This document shows, piece after piece, positions 1 through 7,301 of a stretch of 64,000 nt of DNA. Every line of letters begins with the position of its first letter. The first letter of the stretch is position 1. Source of the DNA: Deltaproteobacteria bacterium (lineage in GTDB: Bacteria > Desulfobacterota > Desulfuromonadia > Desulfuromonadales > BM103). The stretch spans positions 62,001-126,000 of the forward strand of contig VAUL01000001.1 in NCBI GenBank assembly GCA_005774545.1. The letters run 5' to 3'. The position numbers and the translations under genes were made by a program. Below the pieces are notes generated by a model that ran no database searches, was not told the origin of the DNA, and saw only the letters and a program-made list of their open reading frames with translations.

Positions 1-1
1 G

Positions 2-865
2 GCCCAGATTCTGGTTAAGCTCAACCAAGGGGAAAAACTTGACCCCCTGACGCTGGCCGATGAATTCGGCGTCAATCAACGCACCATCCAGCGTGATCTC
101 AATGTACGGTTCGCCTACCTGCCCCTGCAGAAAACCGGCGGCCGCTACCACCTCGACCCCACCTTCTTAGGCAAGCTCAACAGCCGGGATATCGAACGAT
201 TTGCCGGCCTAGCCGGGGTGCGCGGGCTCTTCCCCTCATTCTCAGACGAATTCCTGCGCGACATCTTCGATAGCCGTATGCAGTCGGCGCTACTAGTCAA
301 AGGGCACAATTACGAGAACCTTGCTGGGAGGGAGGAAGACTTCCGTCAGTTGGAGCGAGCGATCGTCGCCCGCCGGCGCATTGCCTTTGACTACCGCAAG
401 GAGGCCGGCGACAAGGCATACACCGATGTCGAACCGTACAAGCTGGTCAACCATAAGGGGATCTGGTACCTCGCCGCCCGCGACGGGGACAAACTCAAGG
501 CCTTCGCCTTCGGCAAGATCGTCACAATACGTCTGCTCGACACCACCTTCGCACACGACCCAGAGATCGAGAGACAGCTGCGCGAAGAGGACGGGATCTG
601 GCTGGGGGACAAGAAGGAAATCGTCTTCAAGGTCACCAGCGAGATCGCCGGCTACTTCAAGCGCCGCAAGTTGATCGCGAACCAGGTGGTCGAGAAGGAA
701 CTGGAGGATGGTGGCTTGATCGTCTCCGCCCGGGTCGGCCACGTCAACGAGGTGCTGCCGATCGTGCGTTACTGGATCCCGCACATCCGCATCATCAGCC
801 CGGAAGGGCTGCAGGATGAGCTGGAGAGGGAGCTGCGCGTCTATGTGGAGCGCGTCAGTGGGTAA
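2..865 (+). CDS. WYL-domain transcriptional regulator (5' end outside window)
   Basis: The reading frame is open from base 2, so the gene starts before the window; the first internal start codon (GTG 218) is not the real start. The visible N-terminus reads as a DeoR/HTH_11-type winged helix (…DEFGVNQRTIQRDL…), followed by a WYL domain with an intact GIWYLAARDG core at about residues 160-170 of the visible frame, then a WCX-like C-terminal extension. WYL regulators sense ligands, often nucleotides or nucleic acid, and commonly control defence genes. It ends 26 bases before the small zinc-ribbon membrane protein gene on the same strand and may control that AT-richer cassette. It is distinct from the second WYL protein at 9629, whose core reads VYL. 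Confidence 0.85.
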   Translation, partial: AQILVKLNQGEKLDPLTLADEFGVNQRTIQRDLNVRFAYLPLQKTGGRYHLDPTFLGKLNSRDIERFAGLAGVRGLFPSFSDEFLRDIFDSRMQSALLVKGHNYENLAGREEDFRQLERAIVARRRIAFDYRKEAGDKAYTDVEPYKLVNHKGIWYLAARDGDKLKAFAFGKIVTIRLLDTTFAHDPEIERQLREEDGIWLGDKKEIVFKVTSEIAGYFKRRKLIANQVVEKELEDGGLIVSARVGHVNEVLPIVRYWIPHIRIISPEGLQDELERELRVYVERVSG

Positions 866-891
866 ACTTCTGTGACAGGAAAGGGCACGTC

Positions 892-1179
892 ATGTTTGAA
901 TTCATCGGGTTTTTGGTGGCACTGTGTTTGGCGTTCTGGGTGTTCTCCGACGCCAAGGCGAGGGGGAAGACTACGGGAGGGGCTTTTCTATGGTTCCTGG
1001 GGACGCTGCTCCTACTGATCGTCTTCCTACCACTCTGGCTGTTCATTCGGCCAAAGAAAACCCATGAGGTCATTGTCGTCGGCAAGCCGACACTGTGCGT
1101 GCACTGTGGGAAATACTATGAAGGAACACCAACATTTTGCCCGAATTGTGGGCAACAGATGCGAGTCAATAATGCCTGA
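892..1179 (+). CDS. Small membrane protein with C-terminal zinc ribbon
   Basis: 95 residues. Two hydrophobic segments (about 3-18 and 30-53) are joined by a short basic loop, then a soluble tail carries CVHC…CPNC, a CxxC-13-CxxC zinc-ribbon pattern at about residues 73-91. The likely topology is two membrane spans with the zinc ribbon in the cytoplasm. An AGGAAAGG-like Shine-Dalgarno precedes ATG 892. Proteins of this plan (DUF-type TM plus zinc ribbon) are often found in accessory regions without known function. It sits just downstream of the WYL regulator and upstream of another membrane protein, so it may be part of a membrane-located cassette. No enzymatic role can be assigned. Confidence 0.7.
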   Translation: MFEFIGFLVALCLAFWVFSDAKARGKTTGGAFLWFLGTLLLLIVFLPLWLFIRPKKTHEVIVVGKPTLCVHCGKYYEGTPTFCPNCGQQMRVNNA

Positions 1180-1247
1180 TATGCGTGTGATCGACTCTTA
1201 TTTTGGCCTCCGTGGATCATTGACTTAGTGCTGAGGATGGAGGAATT

Positions 1248-1727
1248 ATGAGCTCGCGAGGAAGTGGCGGCGGATGGCTGACAGTTATTCTCTGGCTTGT
1301 GGTCATTGGTATTGTCATTGAAATCGTCAAGCTGGTCGTGGCTGTGGTTGGCATCGCATTGATCCTGACGGTCTCTATGGTCGTCCTTGGAGTCGCGGTT
1401 CATGGGCTGGGTCAGTTTTTCGATGATGTCGGTAACCACAGGCCAGTCGCTTTGAAGTGTGTCATTCCAATCTGTATCATCGGCGTTGCAGCTTTGCTCG
1501 GAGGGCCGAAGCTACTCGGGTTGTTCCAGACGGAAACAGGAATGCTCTGGTGGCACAAAACGGAAACGCATTATTTCAGGTTAGTCTTGTTCATCCTTTT
1601 CGCGACTCCAGTTGCGTTTGGATTCGGATATGCTCTAGCCGATGTATCCCGCCGCTTCAAAAATAATAATCGAAGAACAGTAACGATTAGAAATAACGAA
1701 AAAGAAGTAATTTTCGATCATGCTTGA
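1248..1727 (+). CDS. Hypothetical polytopic membrane protein
   Basis: 159 residues. A Gly/Ser-rich start is followed by a long hydrophobic stretch (about 10-55, probably two spans) and two further spans (about 74-92 and 107-130), with a basic Asn-rich C-terminal tail. GGAGGAATT lies close upstream of ATG 1248, a strong ribosome site. I recognise no family. It is AT-richer than the chromosomal part of the window and stands between a zinc-ribbon membrane protein and a membrane-anchored coiled-coil protein, so a shared envelope-associated function is likely but unproven. Confidence 0.65.
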   Translation: MSSRGSGGGWLTVILWLVVIGIVIEIVKLVVAVVGIALILTVSMVVLGVAVHGLGQFFDDVGNHRPVALKCVIPICIIGVAALLGGPKLLGLFQTETGMLWWHKTETHYFRLVLFILFATPVAFGFGYALADVSRRFKNNNRRTVTIRNNEKEVIFDHA

Positions 1728-1790
1728 TTGCCATGATTATATCATTATAAATATCGAGTGTCTTAAGTTATCTTAGGGGAGATTGTTGAT

Positions 1791-3020
1791 ATGAACAAAA
1801 TAGTAGTTACTTTGTCTTGTCTTTCTGTCGTAATTTCTATTGCATCGCTAGCCATCATTTTCAATTTGCATAGACAAGTAGAGTCGCAGTCGGATGCCAT
1901 CAACGCAAAAATCGACCAGCAATCGATGTTAATTAATCGTGCACTTGGCAATGTCATGCCCTTGGTCCTGCCTCCGGACGTCGAGAGCAAGATCTCTGAA
2001 ATGGAGTCACGTCTCGCTGATGAGTCCAGGTGGCCAAAGGATGCAGCTGAAGTTCAAAAGCAACAAAGCGAAATGACAAATCTCATGAATTCTTTACCTC
2101 CTTGGGCACAGGAGGAGTTGCTTCCACGTCTTGTACCGAGGATGTGGGAGCTAGACACCCTTGAGATTTTGAAGAAATCGACGGGGCTATTGGAAAATGA
2201 CCAGCTAATGAGTGCAAAGGCAGAAAACCTGCTCACGCAGAAGCCACCCAAAGCTTCTGATGTTCTCGCCAATAGATTGGATGCTTGGCAAGCAAATATC
2301 GAAAGTCAGCTTGCCAGCAAGGAAAAGATGACAACCTTCAACAATGCAAATGCAGCGTTAGCTGGTCAAGGCAATATTGAAGCAGCGGCGGTGGCCATCT
2401 CTGCCTACGATGAACCACAGGCCCGTGAGTTGTCGAATAAACTCAATAAAAATATCGTTGAAAAGGGACTATCTAGCCAGGTCAGTGTCCTGGCTAAAGA
2501 CGTTCTCGAGTACAAAAACAACACGCCGGAAATCCAAGAGTATCTTTACAACAAAGCTTTTCAAATCATTTTAGATATTAAATCGAGAGCAGCTTTGGCC
2601 GAATTGGCGAATGAACCGAAGCTAAATCAGCCTATTTTAGAGATCGAAAATACAATAAAACAGAACTTGACTCGGCTTATGAGTGAACAGCAAAAAAACC
2701 ATGCTGAAAAGATACGGAAGTATCAGATTTGGGCTCTCGATCAGATTAAGTCTTTAAGAAATATCGACGATATCAAAAATGAAGCAAAAGAAACCACTGG
2801 AAAGATGACTTTTTACGGCGATGGGAAACTAGCTGTCAGTCAAATCGTTCGTGATGAGTTGATTAAATATCTATCCCCGATAAATCAGGGACTGCTTGAT
2901 GAGGCTGTGCTCCAGTTATTCAGAAAAGTCTACCAGTCCGGGTTCGAGCGCCTTAACGAGGACGACCAATTTGAAGTCGTCAAGGCATTTGCTACAGCAA
3001 CCAAGCGCCCGCTGGAGTGA
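1791..3020 (+). CDS. Membrane-anchored coiled-coil protein, unknown function
   Basis: 409 residues. One N-terminal transmembrane segment (about 4-24) is followed by a mostly helical, charged body with heptad-like stretches (about 28-85 and 280-340) and no recognisable catalytic motif. ATG 1791 has GGGGAGATTG upstream. Codon use is AT-rich (many AAA, AAT, ATT), unlike the chromosomal genes to the right. Its stop overlaps the GTG start of the next gene by four bases (GTGA, 3017-3020), so the two are translationally coupled. The pairing with an exported nuclease-like protein suggests it acts as a partner, scaffold or immunity-type component. That is inference from position only. Confidence 0.65.
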   Translation: MNKIVVTLSCLSVVISIASLAIIFNLHRQVESQSDAINAKIDQQSMLINRALGNVMPLVLPPDVESKISEMESRLADESRWPKDAAEVQKQQSEMTNLMNSLPPWAQEELLPRLVPRMWELDTLEILKKSTGLLENDQLMSAKAENLLTQKPPKASDVLANRLDAWQANIESQLASKEKMTTFNNANAALAGQGNIEAAAVAISAYDEPQARELSNKLNKNIVEKGLSSQVSVLAKDVLEYKNNTPEIQEYLYNKAFQIILDIKSRAALAELANEPKLNQPILEIENTIKQNLTRLMSEQQKNHAEKIRKYQIWALDQIKSLRNIDDIKNEAKETTGKMTFYGDGKLAVSQIVRDELIKYLSPINQGLLDEAVLQLFRKVYQSGFERLNEDDQFEVVKAFATATKRPLE

Positions 3021-4408
3021 TTGAGGTGAACCGAAACCATTTTTGCATAGCTTTCCTATTGGCATTAAGCATTCATGGTGCAGTCACGTCCGCTATGGGG
3101 GCCCCATTGCCGGCCTTGAGCCGTGGTGCAACCTACTATGAATCGAAAACCTGGCATCAGCAGCAGCTCGCTAGTAACCCCACCATTGCTGGACAACTGA
3201 AAGCATACCGTTCAATCGTTGAGACCAGCCCCTACGGCAAGCGCGGGCTTGAAAACCTTTTCGGTAACTTCAAAGGAGGCAAATCAATCGACCCCCGCAT
3301 CCCCGGAGTTACTGAATCGGTACGAATGCTCAATTCATCCAATCGAATGCAGAGGAAAGGCTACGCCCGAGAGCTTCTGCATGCCATCTCGATCCACAAC
3401 GACCCCAGGCTCAAGCTCGTCGCAATGAATGAGAAGCTCACTCGCCCCTGGGGGAATACCGACGCGGATCTTCAGTTTCGCAACGGACAACACGGTCTTT
3501 ACGGCCGCATTGAAATCAAGGATGTTTCGCTTGAGTCTCAGTCACGAAACATAGCGCGCATCAAAACTCAAATCGATAAAATGGCGAAGGAGTATCGCTA
3601 TACCGGACAGCCTCAATTTTGGGTAAATAGGTATGGTGTTCACCCAGAGATTAAAGCGTATGCCAAGGAAAGAGGAGTCCCGGTTTACGAGAAAGTTTAC
3701 AGTGGCAAGAGCGGACCTAAGAATGGAATGAAACAGACGGAGTTCAATAGCGCCTTAGTCCGCCACACCTCAAATTTACAGCGTATCCGCACAATTCAAG
3801 GTGCAACTCAATTGGGGTTCGGACTTCAGCTTTTGTCAGACTCTGCCCCGGCCGCCTGGTCTGATCTGCAGACACTTCTGGATACAGGTCTTGAGTCTGG
3901 AGCTGCATGGCGACGATTTGGGGAGCATGGCGCAATGTCTGCCGCAGGAGGTGCGATGACCATTTCCGGGGCCGCTTACCTCGCAAGCCCTTATGCAAAT
4001 CAAAATCTTCAAGGAAGACTTTATCGTGTCGGGCGTATCGGTGGTTACGCTGCCGGACTGGCATTAGTCGCCGGCGAAGCAGCAATGATCCAGGGATATC
4101 GCGCGGGTGACGTTTCATCAAGAGAATTTTGGACTTCACAGTGGATTTTGACGGGAAGTTATGCGGGAGGTCGTGTTGGCGCTGGGGTCGGGCGAGCAGT
4201 TGGTGCTGCCGTAGGTGCCGCAGTGACAGAGGGAGCTGGCACAGGAATCGGGGCTGCCATAGGTACAACCGTAGGCGGCGTTGTTGGGGCAAAAGCCGGT
4301 GGAGAGTTCGCCAAGAATACGGCAAATGAATATTACGATTTGAAATTTGCCGAATTAGATCGACGGTATGCAGAATTTGTCTATGCTCAATATGGTGTTG
4401 CTGAATAG
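3017..4408 (+). CDS. Exported PD-(D/E)xK-like protein with glycine-zipper tail
   Basis: 463 residues from GTG 3017. An N-terminal signal peptide (hydrophobic about 10-27, cleavage near SAMGA) is followed by a domain with NTDAD (149/151) and IEIKD (E166, K168), the D…ExK layout of PD-(D/E)xK nucleases as found in polymorphic toxins. The C-terminal half (about 315-435) is rich in small residues with repeated GxxxG patterns, a glycine-zipper region that can insert in or span membranes. It is coupled by a GTGA overlap to the coiled-coil protein before it. A secreted or periplasmic nuclease that reaches the membrane is a plausible reading. The nuclease assignment rests on motif spacing alone. Confidence 0.6.
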   Translation: MIEVNRNHFCIAFLLALSIHGAVTSAMGAPLPALSRGATYYESKTWHQQQLASNPTIAGQLKAYRSIVETSPYGKRGLENLFGNFKGGKSIDPRIPGVTESVRMLNSSNRMQRKGYARELLHAISIHNDPRLKLVAMNEKLTRPWGNTDADLQFRNGQHGLYGRIEIKDVSLESQSRNIARIKTQIDKMAKEYRYTGQPQFWVNRYGVHPEIKAYAKERGVPVYEKVYSGKSGPKNGMKQTEFNSALVRHTSNLQRIRTIQGATQLGFGLQLLSDSAPAAWSDLQTLLDTGLESGAAWRRFGEHGAMSAAGGAMTISGAAYLASPYANQNLQGRLYRVGRIGGYAAGLALVAGEAAMIQGYRAGDVSSREFWTSQWILTGSYAGGRVGAGVGRAVGAAVGAAVTEGAGTGIGAAIGTTVGGVVGAKAGGEFAKNTANEYYDLKFAELDRRYAEFVYAQYGVAE

Positions 4409-4471
4409 ATTAATGGTTAACGGCAAACGATAATAGCAACAGAGTGAATTCAAAATAATCATTCTTCCATC

Positions 4472-5443
4472 CTAAAACTTCCTGAACTTCGGTTCCCACT
4501 TCGTTTCAGAAAGATTTAGACGCTTAGCAAGGGAACGCAACAATTCTTCGTCTCGACCTATAATGAAACGATGGCAACGCCGAGCAAGTTCAAGGTTGAA
4601 ACGCCGCATATAGTCATCCCCGACTGTTGAATGCCTCAAACCCCCACCATCGCCGTACACAGCCAATAGACACGAAGCATTTAAAGGGAAGAGGACCAGG
4701 GCATCCGAGCAACCAAACCCCACTCCACTCCACCAGAAACCTGTTTCGCGAGGGCCCATGGTTGTAAGCAAGACCGGTGCATCGGAAGTAATGAAAGACC
4801 GTTTATCGCTGCCCCGATGGAGCACCATCCAGTTGCGACCTGCCAGTATTGGGGCAATATCGAAAGCCATCTGTAGCGCTAACCCGACAACCCACTGGTG
4901 GTTAGTCTTCACCTCGTATAGATCGCTCTGGGCGAAATCCACCATGGCCTTCGCCTCAGCTTCTAATTCAGCCTCGGTCGCTGGCGCATCGGGTTTCGAT
5001 CGCATTTGCTCCTTGACCTGATCAATGTCTGAAAACAGTCGTTTACAGATGTCCTTTATGAACCCTGAATTCAAGTGCTTAATCGATTCCATATGTTCCG
5101 GTGTACGGGACACTGCGAACGCCAGATATATGGCGAAATCAGTTCGTTCATCAACAGTAAGCTCGTCCTTCGTTACAAGTTTTCTGATCGCATCAGCCCC
5201 CTTGGTCTCGTATACATGGAACAAGTGTTCTAATTCGAACCGCTTGCGCCCTTCGAGATCGTTAAATGTATAGAAGTGCCCAATAACACATACTTGGTCA
5301 GGCTTCTGATTTCTGAACTCATTCTTGTCCCTGTCAAAAACGGATACTCTCCCCTCTCTTGCAAAGCCTTCGATATAAGAACGAGGCAAATAATGCTGTC
5401 TCTTGGGGCCACTTAGTAGTGGTTTGTCTGGGAATTTGGTCAT
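4472..5443 (-). CDS. DUF4238 domain protein
   Basis: About 323 residues from ATG 5443; an in-frame GTG at 5533 would add 30. The N-terminal QHYLPRSYIEGF and following FDRDKN/FYTFND pattern, then a long helical middle and a late HRG…FITSDAPVLL strand region, match DUF4238, a family of unknown function found in accessory and defence-rich regions. ATG 5443 has no clear Shine-Dalgarno. A strong GGAGGAGG (5508-5515) instead serves an out-of-frame short reading frame just upstream (5470-5502), so translation of this gene may be coupled to it. The gene is convergent with the membrane cassette to its left and AT-richer than the operon to its right. Confidence 0.7.
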   Translation of the reverse strand: MTKFPDKPLLSGPKRQHYLPRSYIEGFAREGRVSVFDRDKNEFRNQKPDQVCVIGHFYTFNDLEGRKRFELEHLFHVYETKGADAIRKLVTKDELTVDERTDFAIYLAFAVSRTPEHMESIKHLNSGFIKDICKRLFSDIDQVKEQMRSKPDAPATEAELEAEAKAMVDFAQSDLYEVKTNHQWVVGLALQMAFDIAPILAGRNWMVLHRGSDKRSFITSDAPVLLTTMGPRETGFWWSGVGFGCSDALVLFPLNASCLLAVYGDGGGLRHSTVGDDYMRRFNLELARRCHRFIIGRDEELLRSLAKRLNLSETKWEPKFRKF

Positions 5444-5469
5444 AGGTTTGTTGGGTAGCGCGGGTTTTT

Positions 5470-5502
5470 TCAGAGGAGGGTCACTCTGTTGCTTTGATCC
5501 AT
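5470..5502 (-). CDS. Possible 10-residue leader peptide ahead of DUF4238 gene
   Basis: Reading frame MDQSNRVTLL then TGA. It is preceded by GGAGGAGG (5508-5515) at five-base spacing, the best ribosome site in this stretch, while the DUF4238 start 26 bases beyond its stop has a poor one. This suggests either a translated leader that feeds ribosomes to the downstream gene or a frameshifted N-terminus. Very short and unsupported by homology. Confidence 0.3.
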   Translation of the reverse strand: MDQSNRVTLL

Positions 5503-5549
5503 GGCATCCTCCTCCGGCACGAATGAAGATCACATGCTACCGCAATTCA

Positions 5550-6194
5550 TCAAGGGCCGACAACTTGCTCAACAACAAAGATGGATCTTTCCGCATCCTC
5601 TTCCTTTTCCTGGAGCTCGCCGAAAAACTCCATGAAGCCCAGGCGAGAGAGGATGAGCAGATTGCGGGTCAGCACGCTGGGGAACAGGAGCGCATCGACC
5701 TTGCCCTCCGTGGTTTCAACGGTGGCCACAGCCATAGCCCCCGCATTCTTCGTGGACATCAGCTTCATCTCCGTAACCCGGCCACGCAGCTTTTCGCCCT
5801 GGATCGAGGAGATCTTGCCTGAATCCTTGTCGCGGCGCTCTTTCTCCCAGAGGAACTCCTTGCGGACCTTCTCGACATCTCCCTCATACAGGTGTAGCTC
5901 CGGGCTCATAATGCGCAGAAGGTTGTCTTGAACGTTCAGCGTTTGGTCGCGGATCACGAGGAGATTCCCCTCCGCCAGCAGCTCCTTCACCCTGGCAATC
6001 TCATCCCGATCGCTGGGGGCACAATAGAGCTGCAGGGGAAGCAAGTCACCGCACAGCCCCTGGGCAAGAACATCCGCATGAAACTCGGTGCAGCCATACA
6101 GTTCTTCAATGAGGACGTGGTCCACTAGGAGGGTGGCGGAGATGCGGAGATGCACGGGTTCCTCGATACTTTGAGGCTCAGATTGCTGACACAT
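5550..6194 (-). CDS. OB-fold protein resembling the DnaE OB domain
   Basis: About 214 residues from ATG 6194 (AAAGGCG upstream; start overlaps the previous gene by 17 bases). The first half carries LHLYEG/QDNLLRI-type text. The second half (LRGRVTEM, AVATVETTEGKVDALLFPSVL) has the layout of the OB-fold nucleic-acid-binding domain near the C-terminus of DNA polymerase III alpha and related standalone proteins. No polymerase or nuclease motif accompanies it. It is the last gene of the leftward AAA+/deiminase operon, so a nucleic-acid-binding subunit of that system is a reasonable inference. The family match is by eye. Confidence 0.55.
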   Translation of the reverse strand: MCQQSEPQSIEEPVHLRISATLLVDHVLIEELYGCTEFHADVLAQGLCGDLLPLQLYCAPSDRDEIARVKELLAEGNLLVIRDQTLNVQDNLLRIMSPELHLYEGDVEKVRKEFLWEKERRDKDSGKISSIQGEKLRGRVTEMKLMSTKNAGAMAVATVETTEGKVDALLFPSVLTRNLLILSRLGFMEFFGELQEKEEDAERSIFVVEQVVGP

Positions 6195-6435
6195 GATAGA
6201 TCGCCTTTGGTTCGTGGATGGAGTAGGTGGAGTTGTCGACTTGATAGACAACGCCGGGGTTCAGACGTTCAAGCAGGGGCCACTGCTGGCGAGCCTGGGT
6301 GTGCGACTGCCCGGCCTTGCGAAAGGAGCGGCAGAGGATGAACGCACTGGTCTCGATGCCGAAGATGTCGCAGCGCCCCTGAGGGGTTCGGTTGTAGGTG
6401 CAGGATTCGCAACAAATGTGACCACCGTTAGCCAT
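6178..6435 (-). CDS. Small cysteine-rich protein of the AAA+/deiminase operon
   Basis: 85 residues from ATG 6435, with a textbook GGAGG Shine-Dalgarno. Cysteines cluster at the N-terminus (CCESC, then GRCDIFG, then FILC), which suggests a bound metal or Fe-S centre. It overlaps the deiminase stop by eight bases and the OB-fold gene start by 17 bases, so all three are translated as a tight unit. No family is recognised. It is too short to be an enzyme, so it more likely serves as a metal-binding accessory or electron-transfer piece. Confidence 0.7.
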   Translation of the reverse strand: MANGGHICCESCTYNRTPQGRCDIFGIETSAFILCRSFRKAGQSHTQARQQWPLLERLNPGVVYQVDNSTYSIHEPKAIYHVSAI

Positions 6436-7288
6436 GATGTGCCTCCTTTGTATTCGTCCAGGATACGCAATTCAAGACGCCGCCAGCCTTGGCCAGCTCT
6501 CGGCAGTCCACAGGTTCTATGACGCACCCGGCAAAAATGTCCCGACAGGCATCGAGCGCCTGGCGGTCAGCCTGCAAGCCGAACTGCGGGAGCAGAATGA
6601 GCTCTCCCGCCTTCAGGAAGTTGATGTAGCAGCCGGAGGCCTCCGGCATCCCCTCACGGCCACGCCTGTTGTTCGGGGCGTAGGGGAGGAGATGGCAGTC
6701 GACGATCCCCTGCGCTCGGAGAGCCCGCAGGACCTCCCGACCGTAGGCGGCGGAGCGACCTCCCAACTTGGCGTAGTCATTCATGATGACCGACTGATCA
6801 GTGATGAATCGCACAACGCCGTCTACATGGCCGGTTACGTCGCCAGGCTCGACCGGGATGACGATCAATGTATTCAATGCCAGTGTGGCCTTAAGCTTCT
6901 GCGTTAGCTCCTCCCGGTCGTACCAGTAGTTGTCCTCGAAGACCCGCTCGGTCACGATGCCGGTCTTGCCGCAGATCTCGACTGCGCCACCGTCCAGGAT
7001 GATGACGGACTCCCGCACAGAGCCAACGAAGGGGAGGTCGCGGTAGCAGCCGGGGGTCGTGATCTGGTGGGCGAACTCCTTGGCGCGCAAGTAGCGGGGC
7101 CAGTAGACGAACTGGACCAGATCGCCAGTCGCCGCCGGAACCGGCAGGTAGTCCCGGCACCAGACGTCGCGGGTGCCGGGGATCGGCAGGTAAGGGATGC
7201 CATGACCCCCCAGAACGCTCTGGATCGCATGGAACTCCGCCGGATAGTCGAGGGACAGGCGGTCTGCATGATAGATGGTCGCTGACAT
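6428..7288 (-). CDS. Agmatine/peptidylarginine deiminase-family enzyme
   Basis: 286 residues from ATG 7288 (AGGAGG upstream, preferred over the upstream in-frame start). It shows the guanidino-modifying fold hallmarks: DVWCRD at 41-46 (DxWxRD), LDGG at 98-101, GHVDG with His154, and a late GGVLNCVSW with Cys274 as the nucleophile. Family members hydrolyse the guanidino group of agmatine or of protein arginine to give ammonia and N-carbamoylputrescine or citrulline. Agmatine deiminases are usually longer (about 350) and sit beside polyamine genes. Here the enzyme is short and embedded between an AAA+ ATPase and small accessory proteins in an island, so arginine modification of a protein is worth considering. 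Substrate unknown. Confidence 0.85.
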   Translation of the reverse strand: MSATIYHADRLSLDYPAEFHAIQSVLGGHGIPYLPIPGTRDVWCRDYLPVPAATGDLVQFVYWPRYLRAKEFAHQITTPGCYRDLPFVGSVRESVIILDGGAVEICGKTGIVTERVFEDNYWYDREELTQKLKATLALNTLIVIPVEPGDVTGHVDGVVRFITDQSVIMNDYAKLGGRSAAYGREVLRALRAQGIVDCHLLPYAPNNRRGREGMPEASGCYINFLKAGELILLPQFGLQADRQALDACRDIFAGCVIEPVDCRELAKAGGVLNCVSWTNTKEAHHG

Positions 7289-7301
7289 CTTTCCTCCTCT
7301 A

